64,000 bases of DNA from Flavobacterium limi (lineage in GTDB: Bacteria > Bacteroidota > Bacteroidia > Flavobacteriales > Flavobacteriaceae), in NCBI RefSeq assembly GCF_010645075.1, contig NZ_JAADZV010000003.1:248001-312000 (forward strand), read 5' to 3'. Position 1 is the stretch's first letter. The number at the start of each line of letters is the position of its first letter. Both the position numbers and the translations under genes were made by a program. Below the pieces are notes generated by a model. It was not told the DNA's origin. It saw only the letters and a program-made list of their open reading frames with translations, and made no database searches. Shown here one piece after another: positions 36,291 to 44,512 of this stretch.

Positions 36291-37190
36291 TTATGTATTT
36301 TTTCTAAAAAAATCAAAAGTAATTTTTAAACCCTCTCTGGAACTCATGGGCAATGGTTTTCCAATTTTACTATTAATTTTTTTATTGTCAACTATATAGC
36401 TTTCTGTCAATTTTTGGAGCTTCTCCCTGTTAAGGGGAAGTTTTAAGAAATTACCCAGCAATGCCATTGTTTCTATGAGTTTAATCGGAATTTTCAAAAT
36501 GTTTACTTTTTTTCGTAAACTCTCACCCATAATTATTATTAACTCATTGGTAGATAAATGATCGTCATCTGCTACATTATAAATCCCTGAAGGTATAGTT
36601 GTTTGCTCCAATAATTCCTTTATGACAAAGCACAAATTTTCTATACTTAAAAATGAGCGCTGATTTTTAAAAGCCCCTAATGGCCATGGAAATCCTTTAA
36701 CTATCAATTGATAAAGCAAATTCAAATTTCCTTTATTTCCCGGACCATGAATCATGCAAGGCCGTAGAATATAAATTTTTTTCCCAACCGGTAATTCTTT
36801 ACTCAGAATGTATTTTTCAGACTGATGTTTTGCAATACCATAATGAGTTTTTGGATTAGGTTTCATTTCCTCAGTCAAAACACCTACAACTTCATCCGCT
36901 ACTGCTTTTACAGTACTCATAAAAATAAAAATCGAAACTTCTGAATTTAAAAAAGAATCAAACAACTGCTTAGTTAATTCATAATTAGCTTCATAATAAT
37001 CCTGAGGTTTTGAAACTTTTTTTAAATCGTGAGCTTTACCGGCTAAATGAATAATAACATCTCCTTTTAAATCAAATTGTTGATTTTCTTTATAACGAAC
37101 ACTCAAACTATCTATCTCGTGGTCCTTTTTAAGATAATCCTGAAGATTTTGTCCAACAAAACCTGATACGCCTGTTATTATTACTTTCAT
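36291..37190 (-). CDS. WbpV-like NAD-dependent 4-keto reductase/epimerase (extended SDR)
   Basis: I use the ATG at 37190 (MKVIITGVSGF), which forms an ATGA junction with the GT2 stop; an upstream ATG adds nine unlikely residues. The 299-residue SDR has the loop TGVSGFVGQNL (5-15), HLAGKAHDL, STVKAV with the catalytic serine and YGIAKHQSE with the YxxxK pair. RSFLSIENLCFVI and SGIYNVADDD are typical of WbpV/RmD-like reductases that make UDP-QuiNAc or UDP-FucNAc from the 4-keto product of WbpM-type enzymes. Such a sugar would suit the WecA-like initiator 2 kb downstream. Confidence 0.8.
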   Translation of the reverse strand: MKVIITGVSGFVGQNLQDYLKKDHEIDSLSVRYKENQQFDLKGDVIIHLAGKAHDLKKVSKPQDYYEANYELTKQLFDSFLNSEVSIFIFMSTVKAVADEVVGVLTEEMKPNPKTHYGIAKHQSEKYILSKELPVGKKIYILRPCMIHGPGNKGNLNLLYQLIVKGFPWPLGAFKNQRSFLSIENLCFVIKELLEQTTIPSGIYNVADDDHLSTNELIIIMGESLRKKVNILKIPIKLIETMALLGNFLKLPLNREKLQKLTESYIVDNKKINSKIGKPLPMSSREGLKITFDFFRKNT

Positions 37191-37930
37191 TTTTTTAAGA
37201 ATCCAATAACTTTCCAAAAGAAACGCATTTTGATCTTTGAAGCTGTAAATTCAACCCCATTCATGTTAAGCGCTTTTTGAATTTCTTTTGTTATTAACTT
37301 ATAAGAAGAAAAGCCTGAACTGCTAAGGCCTCCTATTAACATTGCTGTGGTTGTTATTCCTGAATATTTCCAGCTAATATGGTTCTTTAAGAAAAATCGG
37401 GTAATCAACTCATAATCAGCCCCTATTTTAAAGCCAAGGTCATAATATCCAAATTTTTCAAAAAGCTCCTTTTTAAAAAAAATAGAAGGGTGAGGAGGCA
37501 TAAAACCAATTTTAAGCTTTTCGGGATTCCAATATTTTGATGAGTACAATCTCACGATTTCTCCATCTTCTTTATGTTGAATAATATCTCCAACTATTGC
37601 GTCGACATTATTGTATTTATGAAAATTGACTATTTCTTCTATAATAGTAGGCGTATTAAAAGTATCGTCCGAATTTAAAACCCCTATTAAATCGCCTGTA
37701 GCCATCGCAATGCCTTTATTCATTGCATCATAAAGTCCAATGTCAGGCTCTGAAATCCATTTCGAAATTCTACTACTATTATTTTTAATAATTGATAGTG
37801 TTTCGTCTTTTGAATTACCATCAATTACAATATATTCTAAATTTTTATAAGTTTGATTTGAGACAGATAAAATAGTTCTTTCAATTGTATCTTCGCTATT
37901 ATAGCAAACTGTTATTATTGATACTTTCAT
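37187..37930 (-). CDS. GT2 family glycosyltransferase (WcaA-like short form)
   Basis: A 247-residue GT-A protein. VSIITVCYNSEDTIERTILSV opens the fold, IDGNSKDETLSII the nucleotide loop, SEPDIGLYDAMNKGI the middle helix and LNSDDTF the metal motif (SDD). PHPSIFFKKELFEKFG and GADYELITRF complete the subgroup signature. It overlaps genes on both sides by four bases. It resembles the GT2 enzymes at 18175 and 18922 in the same subgroup. The transferred sugar is unknown. Confidence 0.87.
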   Translation of the reverse strand: MKVSIITVCYNSEDTIERTILSVSNQTYKNLEYIVIDGNSKDETLSIIKNNSSRISKWISEPDIGLYDAMNKGIAMATGDLIGVLNSDDTFNTPTIIEEIVNFHKYNNVDAIVGDIIQHKEDGEIVRLYSSKYWNPEKLKIGFMPPHPSIFFKKELFEKFGYYDLGFKIGADYELITRFFLKNHISWKYSGITTTAMLIGGLSSSGFSSYKLITKEIQKALNMNGVEFTASKIKMRFFWKVIGFLKK

Positions 37931-38892
37931 TTTTTTTCAACTTCAGACAACCACTTTAGGGTATTTTCTATCCCATGTTTTCTTGTGTATGGTAAATTTG
38001 GTGCGATTTCGTATGTATTCGTTAAATCTAAAACATTATCAGTAGTCATATTATTTAAACGAAATGAATTAAGTGGAAAACCAAAATTAAACAACTTTAA
38101 AAAATCTCCAAACAAAGCAGCACATTTTATCAGAAAATATGGCATTTTAAAAATTTTATTTCCAAGTTCAGCGGAGATTTCATTAGCCCACTCTTCAATA
38201 TTAATTGCAGGATCATCACCTATATAAAATACTTTTTTAGATTCATTTTTTGTTTCTGAAAAAAGGATTTGTTTAATTTGATATACTGCATTGCCAACAT
38301 ATCCATATGTTTTAGTGCATCCTTTATTTCCTATATGAAAATACTTTTTTGAAATAATCATATCAAAAAAATGTCTATATGGTATTCCAAACCAGGGTCC
38401 CCAAATTGATGTAGGTCTAATAATTGCCCAATCGCAAGAGGGCTTATTTTCCCAAACAATCTTTTCAGTTATGACTTTACTTTCTCCATAAATTGTTGTT
38501 GGCTTAAAATCAAACTGATTTTTTGGATAATATCCTCCATGGCATACCAGCATAGAAGATGTAATAATTATTTTTTTTAAAGAGTTTAATTTGTTTGCAA
38601 TTTTTAAAATATTTTCTACTCCCAAAATATTTAAATCATAGTCTTTTAATTCCAATCCATTCAGATCAGTACGCGCTGCCAAATGTATTATATAATTAGG
38701 ATTAAAAACATCTATAGCATTTTTTAATGCATCGAAAGAATTAATATCAACTTTTTCCCAATATTTTGAAAATTTTTTTTGAGGAGGTTCTTTTACATCA
38801 ATATTTAAAACTACATAACCATCCAAAACCAGGGCTTCAATTAAATTTGTTCCAATAAAACCGGATCCTCCTGTTACAAGAATTTTGTTCAT
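37927..38892 (-). CDS. NAD-dependent epimerase/dehydratase (extended SDR)
   Basis: A 321-residue extended SDR. VTGGSGFIGTNLIEAL (6-21) binds the cofactor, HLAARTDLNG is the second strand, TSSMLVCHGG holds the catalytic serine, and IYGESKVITEK the YxxxK pair. RPTSIWGPWFG and FYIGDDP follow. It is a generic nucleotide-sugar epimerase or reductase; it is not RmlB, lacking that family's longer substrate domain. A hairpin and 113 free bases precede it, so transcription may restart here. It couples to the next GT2 gene by ATGA. Confidence 0.8.
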   Translation of the reverse strand: MNKILVTGGSGFIGTNLIEALVLDGYVVLNIDVKEPPQKKFSKYWEKVDINSFDALKNAIDVFNPNYIIHLAARTDLNGLELKDYDLNILGVENILKIANKLNSLKKIIITSSMLVCHGGYYPKNQFDFKPTTIYGESKVITEKIVWENKPSCDWAIIRPTSIWGPWFGIPYRHFFDMIISKKYFHIGNKGCTKTYGYVGNAVYQIKQILFSETKNESKKVFYIGDDPAINIEEWANEISAELGNKIFKMPYFLIKCAALFGDFLKLFNFGFPLNSFRLNNMTTDNVLDLTNTYEIAPNLPYTRKHGIENTLKWLSEVEKK

Positions 38893-38970
38893 TAATTATT
38901 TTTTTTAGATTTCATAGTTTGCTTGTCCAAATAAATGTTCTTCATATATCTTTTAAACATCAAAACCAAT

Positions 38971-38998
38971 CACTATAGAGTGTGGTTAATATAACCAC
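38971..38998. repeat. Two adjoining inverted repeats upstream of an SDR gene
   Basis: CACT ATAG AGTG (38971-38982) touches GTGGTTA, loop ATA, TAACCAC (38982-38998), the second with a perfect 7-bp stem. They lie within the 113-base gap, just after the stop of the GT2 gene at 39006. No T run follows on the minus strand, so a terminator is unlikely. An operator or an mRNA-processing hairpin is possible. Confidence 0.35.
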
Positions 38999-39005
38999 TT
39001 TAAAT

Positions 39006-39848
39006 TTATCTAAAAAGTAAAAATCCCAGGACACGCCCTTTAATCCCCAGAACCATTTTATTAGCATTTGTAAAATTAAGTACAATTAAACTAAAAAATA
39101 GTCTTAGAAATTGATAGCCAATTGACATTATATATATCTGAATAAATTTTATGTCCAAATTTTTTCTAAAGACAGAACCGTAACCAAATGCATAGTTATA
39201 TACCTTTTCTTTAGGCATAATACTTACATTAAGATCAGGATGCCAAATGTGTATTGCTGGAGTATATTTCACAACAAGGTTTCTATTCAGAATCTGCATC
39301 ACATAATCAAGTTCTTCTCCTAAACCTATCTTTGCACCAACACCAAATCTTTCGTCAAAATGAACATTTTTCAATTTTGTAAAACAGGTAACTGCTGAAT
39401 AGTTTAAGTGAAAATTAAACTTATTTAGTTTTATTTCCTTATCAGACCATTCTCTCATTACATTTTTTTTTCTTGATCTATCGTATAAGCGACCATAAAC
39501 AACATCTACTGTTGGATTTTGCTCAAAATATGTAATTGCAGAAGAAATTGTATCATTATAAAATGTACAATCATCATCAGAAAATGTAATTATATCTCCT
39601 TTTGATAATTTTATACCTATGTTTTTAGCTTTCGATAATCCTTTAAAATCAGCTTTATAATGAATTAAATTTAATTTTTTATCAAATTTCAAAATCAATG
39701 GCAATAAATCAATCTGGTCATTCTGATCAACAATTATTACTTCAAACAGATCCTGTTTACAGTTTTGCGAAACTAGACTCTCAAATAAGGAATCGATTTC
39801 AGCATATCGACCATAAGTAGAAATTACAACACTAACTTGTGGATTCAT
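39006..39848 (-). CDS. GT2 family glycosyltransferase
   Basis: A 280-residue GT-A protein. VSVVISTYGRYAEIDSLFESL begins the fold, VIIVDQNDQIDL the nucleotide-binding strand, GLSKAKNIGIKLSKGD the middle helix and FSDDDCTF the metal-binding motif. RFGVGAKIGLGEELDYVM is the acceptor-side acidic cluster of succinoglycan-type GT2 enzymes. The C-terminal hydrophobic stretch near 245-265 could anchor it to the membrane. It overlaps the wzy-like gene by 17 bases. Confidence 0.86.
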   Translation of the reverse strand: MNPQVSVVISTYGRYAEIDSLFESLVSQNCKQDLFEVIIVDQNDQIDLLPLILKFDKKLNLIHYKADFKGLSKAKNIGIKLSKGDIITFSDDDCTFYNDTISSAITYFEQNPTVDVVYGRLYDRSRKKNVMREWSDKEIKLNKFNFHLNYSAVTCFTKLKNVHFDERFGVGAKIGLGEELDYVMQILNRNLVVKYTPAIHIWHPDLNVSIMPKEKVYNYAFGYGSVFRKNLDIKFIQIYIMSIGYQFLRLFFSLIVLNFTNANKMVLGIKGRVLGFLLFR

Positions 39849-41019
39849 AAGGCTTAACTTGCATTATTATTTGCTTTAAAATTCTAAAAGAAGGAATAAA
39901 AGCTTTAATAAATATAATTGTTAAAAATGATGAGTATAATTGAGTAAAAAACATAACCCAATCAAAAAAATAAATCAAATTAAAAAAAGAAGATAAAAAA
40001 GCTATCACCACTAATGGATTGTTCCTGAAGAAATATAAAATTCTGTAGAATACAATTACATAAAGAACAGTAAAAGGTATTGCAAAATAACTGTATTTTA
40101 GATATAAATATACAGGTAAAGTAAAATTAATTGACATATAGTTTTCTGCCACAAAAGATTCTGAAAACCCCATAAACATTGATCTATAATAGTTATTTGG
40201 CATAACATCATTTTCAAAAAACTGACCTGGCAAGACGGCATCTATAGATAATTTTAATTGATGCCAAAAATCATACTTCAAATAAAACAAACTTAAATCT
40301 AAATTATTCGAATCATAATACAAAGGCAACATTGAAGTTTCTAATGTTGAAATTCTGCCAACAATTTGATTTAAAATAACATCAAATCCAATTAACTCAC
40401 CTATCCCTCTTGATTTTGTAGCATAAATAAATAAAAAAGGAGCTATTAAAATTCCATATTTTAAAAATCGATATATCATTTGCCTATATATGCTAAATCT
40501 TTCAAAAGCTAAACCAATAAAAAAAACAAAAAATATAGAAATAATTCCACTCCTACTGCCTGAAAGTGTAACATAAGCTACATAAAATATAATTGCCTTA
40601 ATAACATTCGATTTCTTTTTCTGAACAAATAATAATATTAATAATAAAGTAAAGGGGTTGAGAAAAAGAAAGATATAATTCATTAATGTACCATTCGATT
40701 CTCCACTTAAAATGGTTTCATACCCACCAGTAAAATAAAAAGTGATTAACTTTAAAAGTACCGCAAAATAAAAAAGAACATTAATTGGTTTTCCTTCAAT
40801 ATTTGGGCTTATATAATCTTCTTTTGATGGAGTAAATTTCAATATAAAAACACTGATTAGTATAGGAATTGAAATCAACAGAACTGCTTTAATCAAAGAC
40901 GGATAATCTACCAAATCTGAGTATATTGGAGTAATCCCAAAGAAACAATAATAAATACATGGTATAAAAACATGCAAAATTAAAAAATATAATAAAATTG
41001 CAATGATTGCTTTTTTCAT
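39832..41019 (-). CDS. wzy: Wzy-type O-antigen polymerase candidate
   Basis: A 395-residue membrane protein with about 11-12 helices. SGSRSGIISIFFVFFIGL in the middle is the arginine-containing periplasmic-loop signature common in Wzy and O-antigen polymerase (OAG) families; KSRGIGELIGFDVILNQIVGR and AVLPGQFFENDVMPNNYY form the large central loop. It would join lipid-linked repeat units delivered by Wzx. It is unlike the EpsG-like protein 4 kb downstream and the ligase-like one at the left edge. It lies 69 bases after a GT2 gene that ends in a strong hairpin. Confidence 0.75.
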   Translation of the reverse strand: MKKAIIAILLYFLILHVFIPCIYYCFFGITPIYSDLVDYPSLIKAVLLISIPILISVFILKFTPSKEDYISPNIEGKPINVLFYFAVLLKLITFYFTGGYETILSGESNGTLMNYIFLFLNPFTLLLILLFVQKKKSNVIKAIIFYVAYVTLSGSRSGIISIFFVFFIGLAFERFSIYRQMIYRFLKYGILIAPFLFIYATKSRGIGELIGFDVILNQIVGRISTLETSMLPLYYDSNNLDLSLFYLKYDFWHQLKLSIDAVLPGQFFENDVMPNNYYRSMFMGFSESFVAENYMSINFTLPVYLYLKYSYFAIPFTVLYVIVFYRILYFFRNNPLVVIAFLSSFFNLIYFFDWVMFFTQLYSSFLTIIFIKAFIPSFRILKQIIMQVKPYESTS

Positions 41020-41088
41020 ATAATCCTGATGTAAAAAACACTCATAAAAACCACCACAATTTGATTTGATGTCTCTGAGTGTTATTCT

Positions 41089-41982
41089 TTACGATAAATT
41101 CGCTATATTTTTTAACAAAAAATATAGCGATCTTAATTTAATCTTTACTGTTCCATTAATAGCAGATTTCATTAGAAACGGAGTTCCTATTTTAAAATCC
41201 TTATTTTTATAATAAACCCAACCAGTATGATAATCTAATGCTGCTTTAATTTTGGCTTTATTTGTTTGGTTTTCTTCCAAATCAAAAAACTCCTGATACA
41301 GCACTCTATATCTATTTATTTGACGTTCATCAGTCACCGTAAAATTATCATTACCAACAAAATAACATCCTAGCTGTTTTGGAATATAATAAAATCTTAC
41401 ACCCATTCTTGCTAAATTTATCCAAAGGTGAAAATCCTCCAAACCGGCAATTTCTTTAGTTTCTTTGAATCCATTTGTTTTATGAAAAATCTCTTTTCTT
41501 ACACAAACAGATGAGGTCGGAATTACATTCGTATTAAACAATAAGTCATAATATGAATTCGCTTTGCTTAATTTTCTTGGTTTCAACTTTCCAAATTTCA
41601 AACCTCCTTTTATGACAGTTAGGTTGTGATAAAGAAAATCAACATTATCCAAGTTTAATTTTGATATATATTCCAATTTATTATGCTCATATAAATCATC
41701 CGAATCTAAAAAACAAATCCACTCTCCTTTTGCATTTGCGGCTCCAATATTTCTTGGTCTTGCTGGCCCTCCTGAATTTTCAGTTAGATAAATATACTTC
41801 AAATTCATTTTTTTTTCATATTCTATAATTACTTCTTTGGTATTGTCTGATGAACCATTGTCGCAAACTATGACCTCAAAATTTTTATAGGTTTGAGTAA
41901 CTAAAGAATTTAAACATCGTATTAAATCGGAAGATCTGTTATAGGTTGGTATAACTATCGAAAACATAAAAGATTTATCCAT
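41089..41982 (-). CDS. GT2 family glycosyltransferase
   Basis: A 297-residue GT-A protein. FSIVIPTYNRSSDLIRCLNSL begins the fold, VIVCDNGSSDNTKEVI the nucleotide loop, GGPARPRNIGAANAKGEWI the middle helix and FLDSDDLYE the metal motif (DSDD). CVRKEIFHKTNGF and AGLEDFHLWINL form the acceptor side. All marks of an active GT2 are present. The last 14 codons lie within a perfect 14-bp inverted repeat, so the 3' end of the mRNA folds strongly. It starts 15 bases after the SDR gene of the CDP-sugar branch and may transfer that sugar. Confidence 0.87.
   Translation of the reverse strand: MDKSFMFSIVIPTYNRSSDLIRCLNSLVTQTYKNFEVIVCDNGSSDNTKEVIIEYEKKMNLKYIYLTENSGGPARPRNIGAANAKGEWICFLDSDDLYEHNKLEYISKLNLDNVDFLYHNLTVIKGGLKFGKLKPRKLSKANSYYDLLFNTNVIPTSSVCVRKEIFHKTNGFKETKEIAGLEDFHLWINLARMGVRFYYIPKQLGCYFVGNDNFTVTDERQINRYRVLYQEFFDLEENQTNKAKIKAALDYHTGWVYYKNKDFKIGTPFLMKSAINGTVKIKLRSLYFLLKNIANLS
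41100..41130 (-). repeat. Perfect 14-bp inverted repeat at the 3' end of a GT2 gene
   Basis: TCGCTATATTTTTT at 41100-41113 (plus strand) pairs with AAAAAATATAGCGA at 41117-41130, with a 3-base loop. It lies inside the coding sequence, ending nine bases before the stop codon at 41089-41091. No T run follows on the minus strand, so it is not a standard terminator. It could protect or process the mRNA 3' of this gene, just before the wzy-like gene. Confidence 0.6.
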
Positions 41983-41997
41983 TAACTAAATATGAAA

Positions 41998-42963
41998 TTA
42001 AATACTATTATTTCTAAACTGTTTTGATTCCAAATAGTCAAAAAGATCATTAATCCCGTCTTCAAGAGACCATTTTGGATAAAATCCTATACTGCTAATC
42101 AGGCTATTATCTATTTCAAATACTGATTTAGTGATGTTGCTCTTACCTTCGGCTGCTTTAATTGAAAGTTTCGTTCTGTAACGATTTTCAAAGACTCCCT
42201 TTATTTTTTGGGCTATTTCCATAATAGAAAGCGTTGTTGCCGAACTTAAATTATAAGTCAAATGTGACTTTTCTGTTTCCAAAATAGTCTGAACTCCCCT
42301 GCAAACATCCCAGCCGTGTATAAAATCCCTTAAGGGAGAACCATCTGATTGCAATACAATTTCTTTTTTATCGTGGGCCATTTTACACAAATCATTTATT
42401 ACAAGCCACCAACAATTATTTTCTTCAAATAACGGTGCTCCATAACTATTTGAAAGTCTTACCACACTACAATCTACAACTGAATTTCTATTATAATAAT
42501 CACAAATTACTTCGCCTATCTGATGAGTCAGTCCATACGGATTCTGAGGTCTTAGGGAGTGAGTTTCCAAAATATGCTCATTACTTAAATTACCATATAC
42601 TTGAGCGGTTGAAAAATAAATGAATTTATTAAGATTTTGTCTAGAAAATATATCCAACAGAGACCAGACAGGTGTTATATTAACAGAGCTGACAAGCCCT
42701 GGAGATGAATTAGACTGCCGATGATCCAGAGAGACTAAATGAATTACGATATCATAATTATCATCTGCCAGTTCTGTCATCAACTTTTCATCTCTGATAT
42801 CTCCAACTATAACTTTTTCCATTTTAGATGTCCAGCTGTAGTCTGAAGGAATTTTTGAATGGCATAGAGAGGTTACTGCATAACCTTCATTAGCCAGATG
42901 TAGACAAAGACGTGCGCCAATGTAACCGCCCCCTCCTGTAATGAGAATTTTTTTTTTTACCAT
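41998..42963 (-). CDS. NAD-dependent epimerase/reductase (extended SDR) with YxxxH in place of YxxxK
   Basis: A 321-residue extended SDR. LITGGGGYIGARLCLHL (6-22) binds the cofactor and FSTAQVYGNL has the catalytic serine/threonine. The expected tyrosine-lysine pair reads PYGLTHQIGE: the lysine is a histidine (codon CAT on the minus strand). LRDFIHGWDVCRGVQ and YNLSSATTLSIMEIAQ are otherwise typical. It overlaps the cupin epimerase gene by seven bases and follows RfbF and RfbG, so it most likely acts on the CDP-4-keto-6-deoxy sugar as final reductase or epimerase. The substitution may mark a subfamily or altered activity. Confidence 0.78.
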   Translation of the reverse strand: MVKKKILITGGGGYIGARLCLHLANEGYAVTSLCHSKIPSDYSWTSKMEKVIVGDIRDEKLMTELADDNYDIVIHLVSLDHRQSNSSPGLVSSVNITPVWSLLDIFSRQNLNKFIYFSTAQVYGNLSNEHILETHSLRPQNPYGLTHQIGEVICDYYNRNSVVDCSVVRLSNSYGAPLFEENNCWWLVINDLCKMAHDKKEIVLQSDGSPLRDFIHGWDVCRGVQTILETEKSHLTYNLSSATTLSIMEIAQKIKGVFENRYRTKLSIKAAEGKSNITKSVFEIDNSLISSIGFYPKWSLEDGINDLFDYLESKQFRNNSI

Positions 42964-43400
42964 GAATAGGCTATATCAGATACGTTTTCTTTTCTTTCTA
43001 TTTCATTTGGGTCATGTTCTATACTTGCCAAATTCAATAACAAATTATAGGTCTTGCCTACACCATTGAATGCCACCCAAACACCAGGAGGGATTGTAAT
43101 TCTTTGATAATTATTATCTCCTAAGGTAATATCAAAGAAAGAATTTTTGGTTATACTATCTTCTCTGTCGTCATAAATCACAAATCGAATTTCCCCCATC
43201 GGAATTACAAAATTCAAAGTCATTTCGAGATGTTTTTTCCATGGTTTAGTATCTCTATTATGAATTGTAGAAAAATACGCCTCTCCAAAACCAGAAAAGC
43301 CTGCATCGGATTTTTTCATTCCATGAAATACATCTCCTTTAGGATGATGAATTTTTTTTAGAGGTGTAAGCAAAACTCCGTCTACAGTTATCTTGTCCAT
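42957..43400 (-). CDS. dTDP-4-dehydrorhamnose 3,5-epimerase-like cupin (acting on the CDP branch)
   Basis: A 147-residue protein, shorter than RmlC. KIHHPKGDVFHGMKKSD and FGEAYFSTIHN replace the usual N-terminus; KPWKKHLEMTLNFVIPMGEI has a histidine where RmlC keeps one, and RITIPPGVWVAFNGVG corresponds to the PxGxAHGF motif, but without its histidine. It overlaps rfbG by 13 bases and the SDR gene by seven. In this position it would epimerise C3 and/or C5 of CDP-4-keto-6-deoxyglucose. It is a clear member of the RmlC-like family, with the reaction inferred from context. Confidence 0.72.
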   Translation of the reverse strand: MDKITVDGVLLTPLKKIHHPKGDVFHGMKKSDAGFSGFGEAYFSTIHNRDTKPWKKHLEMTLNFVIPMGEIRFVIYDDREDSITKNSFFDITLGDNNYQRITIPPGVWVAFNGVGKTYNLLLNLASIEHDPNEIERKENVSDIAYSW

Positions 43401-44512
43401 GCTATATTGCTAAGTTTCGCCAATTTTTCATATCCTTCAATCTGTGATTTTGTATAAGTAAACATATCAATGTTATTCTTATAAAATTCATAGTACCAAT
43501 CACTGGTATATTCAATCAAAGTATTATAATCAAGTGTTGGTTTCCACTGAAAATGAAACAACGCTTTATCGCAATTTAATTTCAACAGACCTGCTTCATG
43601 AAATTTGGTATCACCAGTTACCTGATACGCATCTTTAGAGTTTTCAAAATGCCAGCGCACACTCATATCTTCCAATATTTCCTGAACTGTATGATTATAT
43701 TCCGGTTTTGGTCCAAAATTAAAACTTTCCCCATTAAGAGAATGATCTTTATGTAAACGTTCCCCCAATTGCAGATAGCCACTAAGTGGTTCTAAAACAT
43801 GCTGCCAGGGCCTGGTTGCTTTTGGACTTCTGATTTCTACAATCCTGCCTTCGCTCCAGGATCTCATACAGTCCGGTATAATTCTGTCCAAAGCCCAGTC
43901 TCCGCCTCCGATTACGTTTCCAGCACGAGCAGAGGCTATTTGTACCAAACCATTCTCTTTTTTGAAAAATGAATGATAATATGATTTAAAAATCAATTCT
44001 GCCGCACCTTTACTTCCGCTGTAAATATCTTTGCCTCCAACACTATCTGTCTCTTTATACCCATAAATCCATTCTACATTGTCATAACATTTATCACTTG
44101 TAATTATGATTGCCGTGCAGTGCTTGTTATAGGTTCGCAGAGCTTCAAGAACATTAGTTGTCCCCATTACATTTGTTGAGATTGTATCAACTGGCTCTGA
44201 ATACGATAATGACACTATTGGCTGAGCTGCTAAATGAAATACAAAATCAGGCTGTATATCATTAATTATATTTTTCATTGCATCTAAATCACGAACATCC
44301 GCAAAAAAATGGTTCATTTTTTCTGCTAATCCCAATTCTGAAAACATTGAAGGAGTTGTAGGTATTTCATTCGAAACACCATAAATATCAGCACCCAAGG
44401 CAATCAGCCAAGTACAAAGCCATGATCCTTTAAAACCGGTGTTACCAGTAATTAAAACTTTTTTATTGCGATATACATCTCCAAAAATTATTTTTTCTCC
44501 CATTTTACCCAA
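43388..44512 (-). CDS. rfbG: CDP-glucose 4,6-dehydratase
   Basis: A 374-residue extended SDR. NKKVLITGNTGFKGSWLCTW (about 17-36) is the RfbG cofactor loop, with the GxTGFKGSW typical of this enzyme. ADVRDLDAM, HLAAQPIVSLSYSEP, TSDKCYDN with the catalytic threonine/aspartate pair, YKETDSVGGKDIYSGSKGAAE with YxxxK, and RAGNVIGGGDWALDRIIPD follow. It turns CDP-glucose into CDP-4-keto-6-deoxyglucose. It overlaps rfbF by 25 bases; the ATG three codons in, at 44503, is an equally good start. No RfbH-type dehydrase follows, so the product does not go to a 3,6-dideoxyhexose by that route. Confidence 0.94.
   Translation of the reverse strand: MGKMGEKIIFGDVYRNKKVLITGNTGFKGSWLCTWLIALGADIYGVSNEIPTTPSMFSELGLAEKMNHFFADVRDLDAMKNIINDIQPDFVFHLAAQPIVSLSYSEPVDTISTNVMGTTNVLEALRTYNKHCTAIIITSDKCYDNVEWIYGYKETDSVGGKDIYSGSKGAAELIFKSYYHSFFKKENGLVQIASARAGNVIGGGDWALDRIIPDCMRSWSEGRIVEIRSPKATRPWQHVLEPLSGYLQLGERLHKDHSLNGESFNFGPKPEYNHTVQEILEDMSVRWHFENSKDAYQVTGDTKFHEAGLLKLNCDKALFHFQWKPTLDYNTLIEYTSDWYYEFYKNNIDMFTYTKSQIEGYEKLAKLSNIAWTR

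Noticed and set aside
36291..37217. Longer start for the WbpV-like gene
   Set aside because: The extra nine residues precede the first beta strand of the SDR fold, while the inner ATG gives an exact ATGA junction.
37927..38892. Candidate for the missing rfbB (RmlB)
   Set aside because: The length and the motifs after the YxxxK pair do not match dTDP-glucose 4,6-dehydratase.
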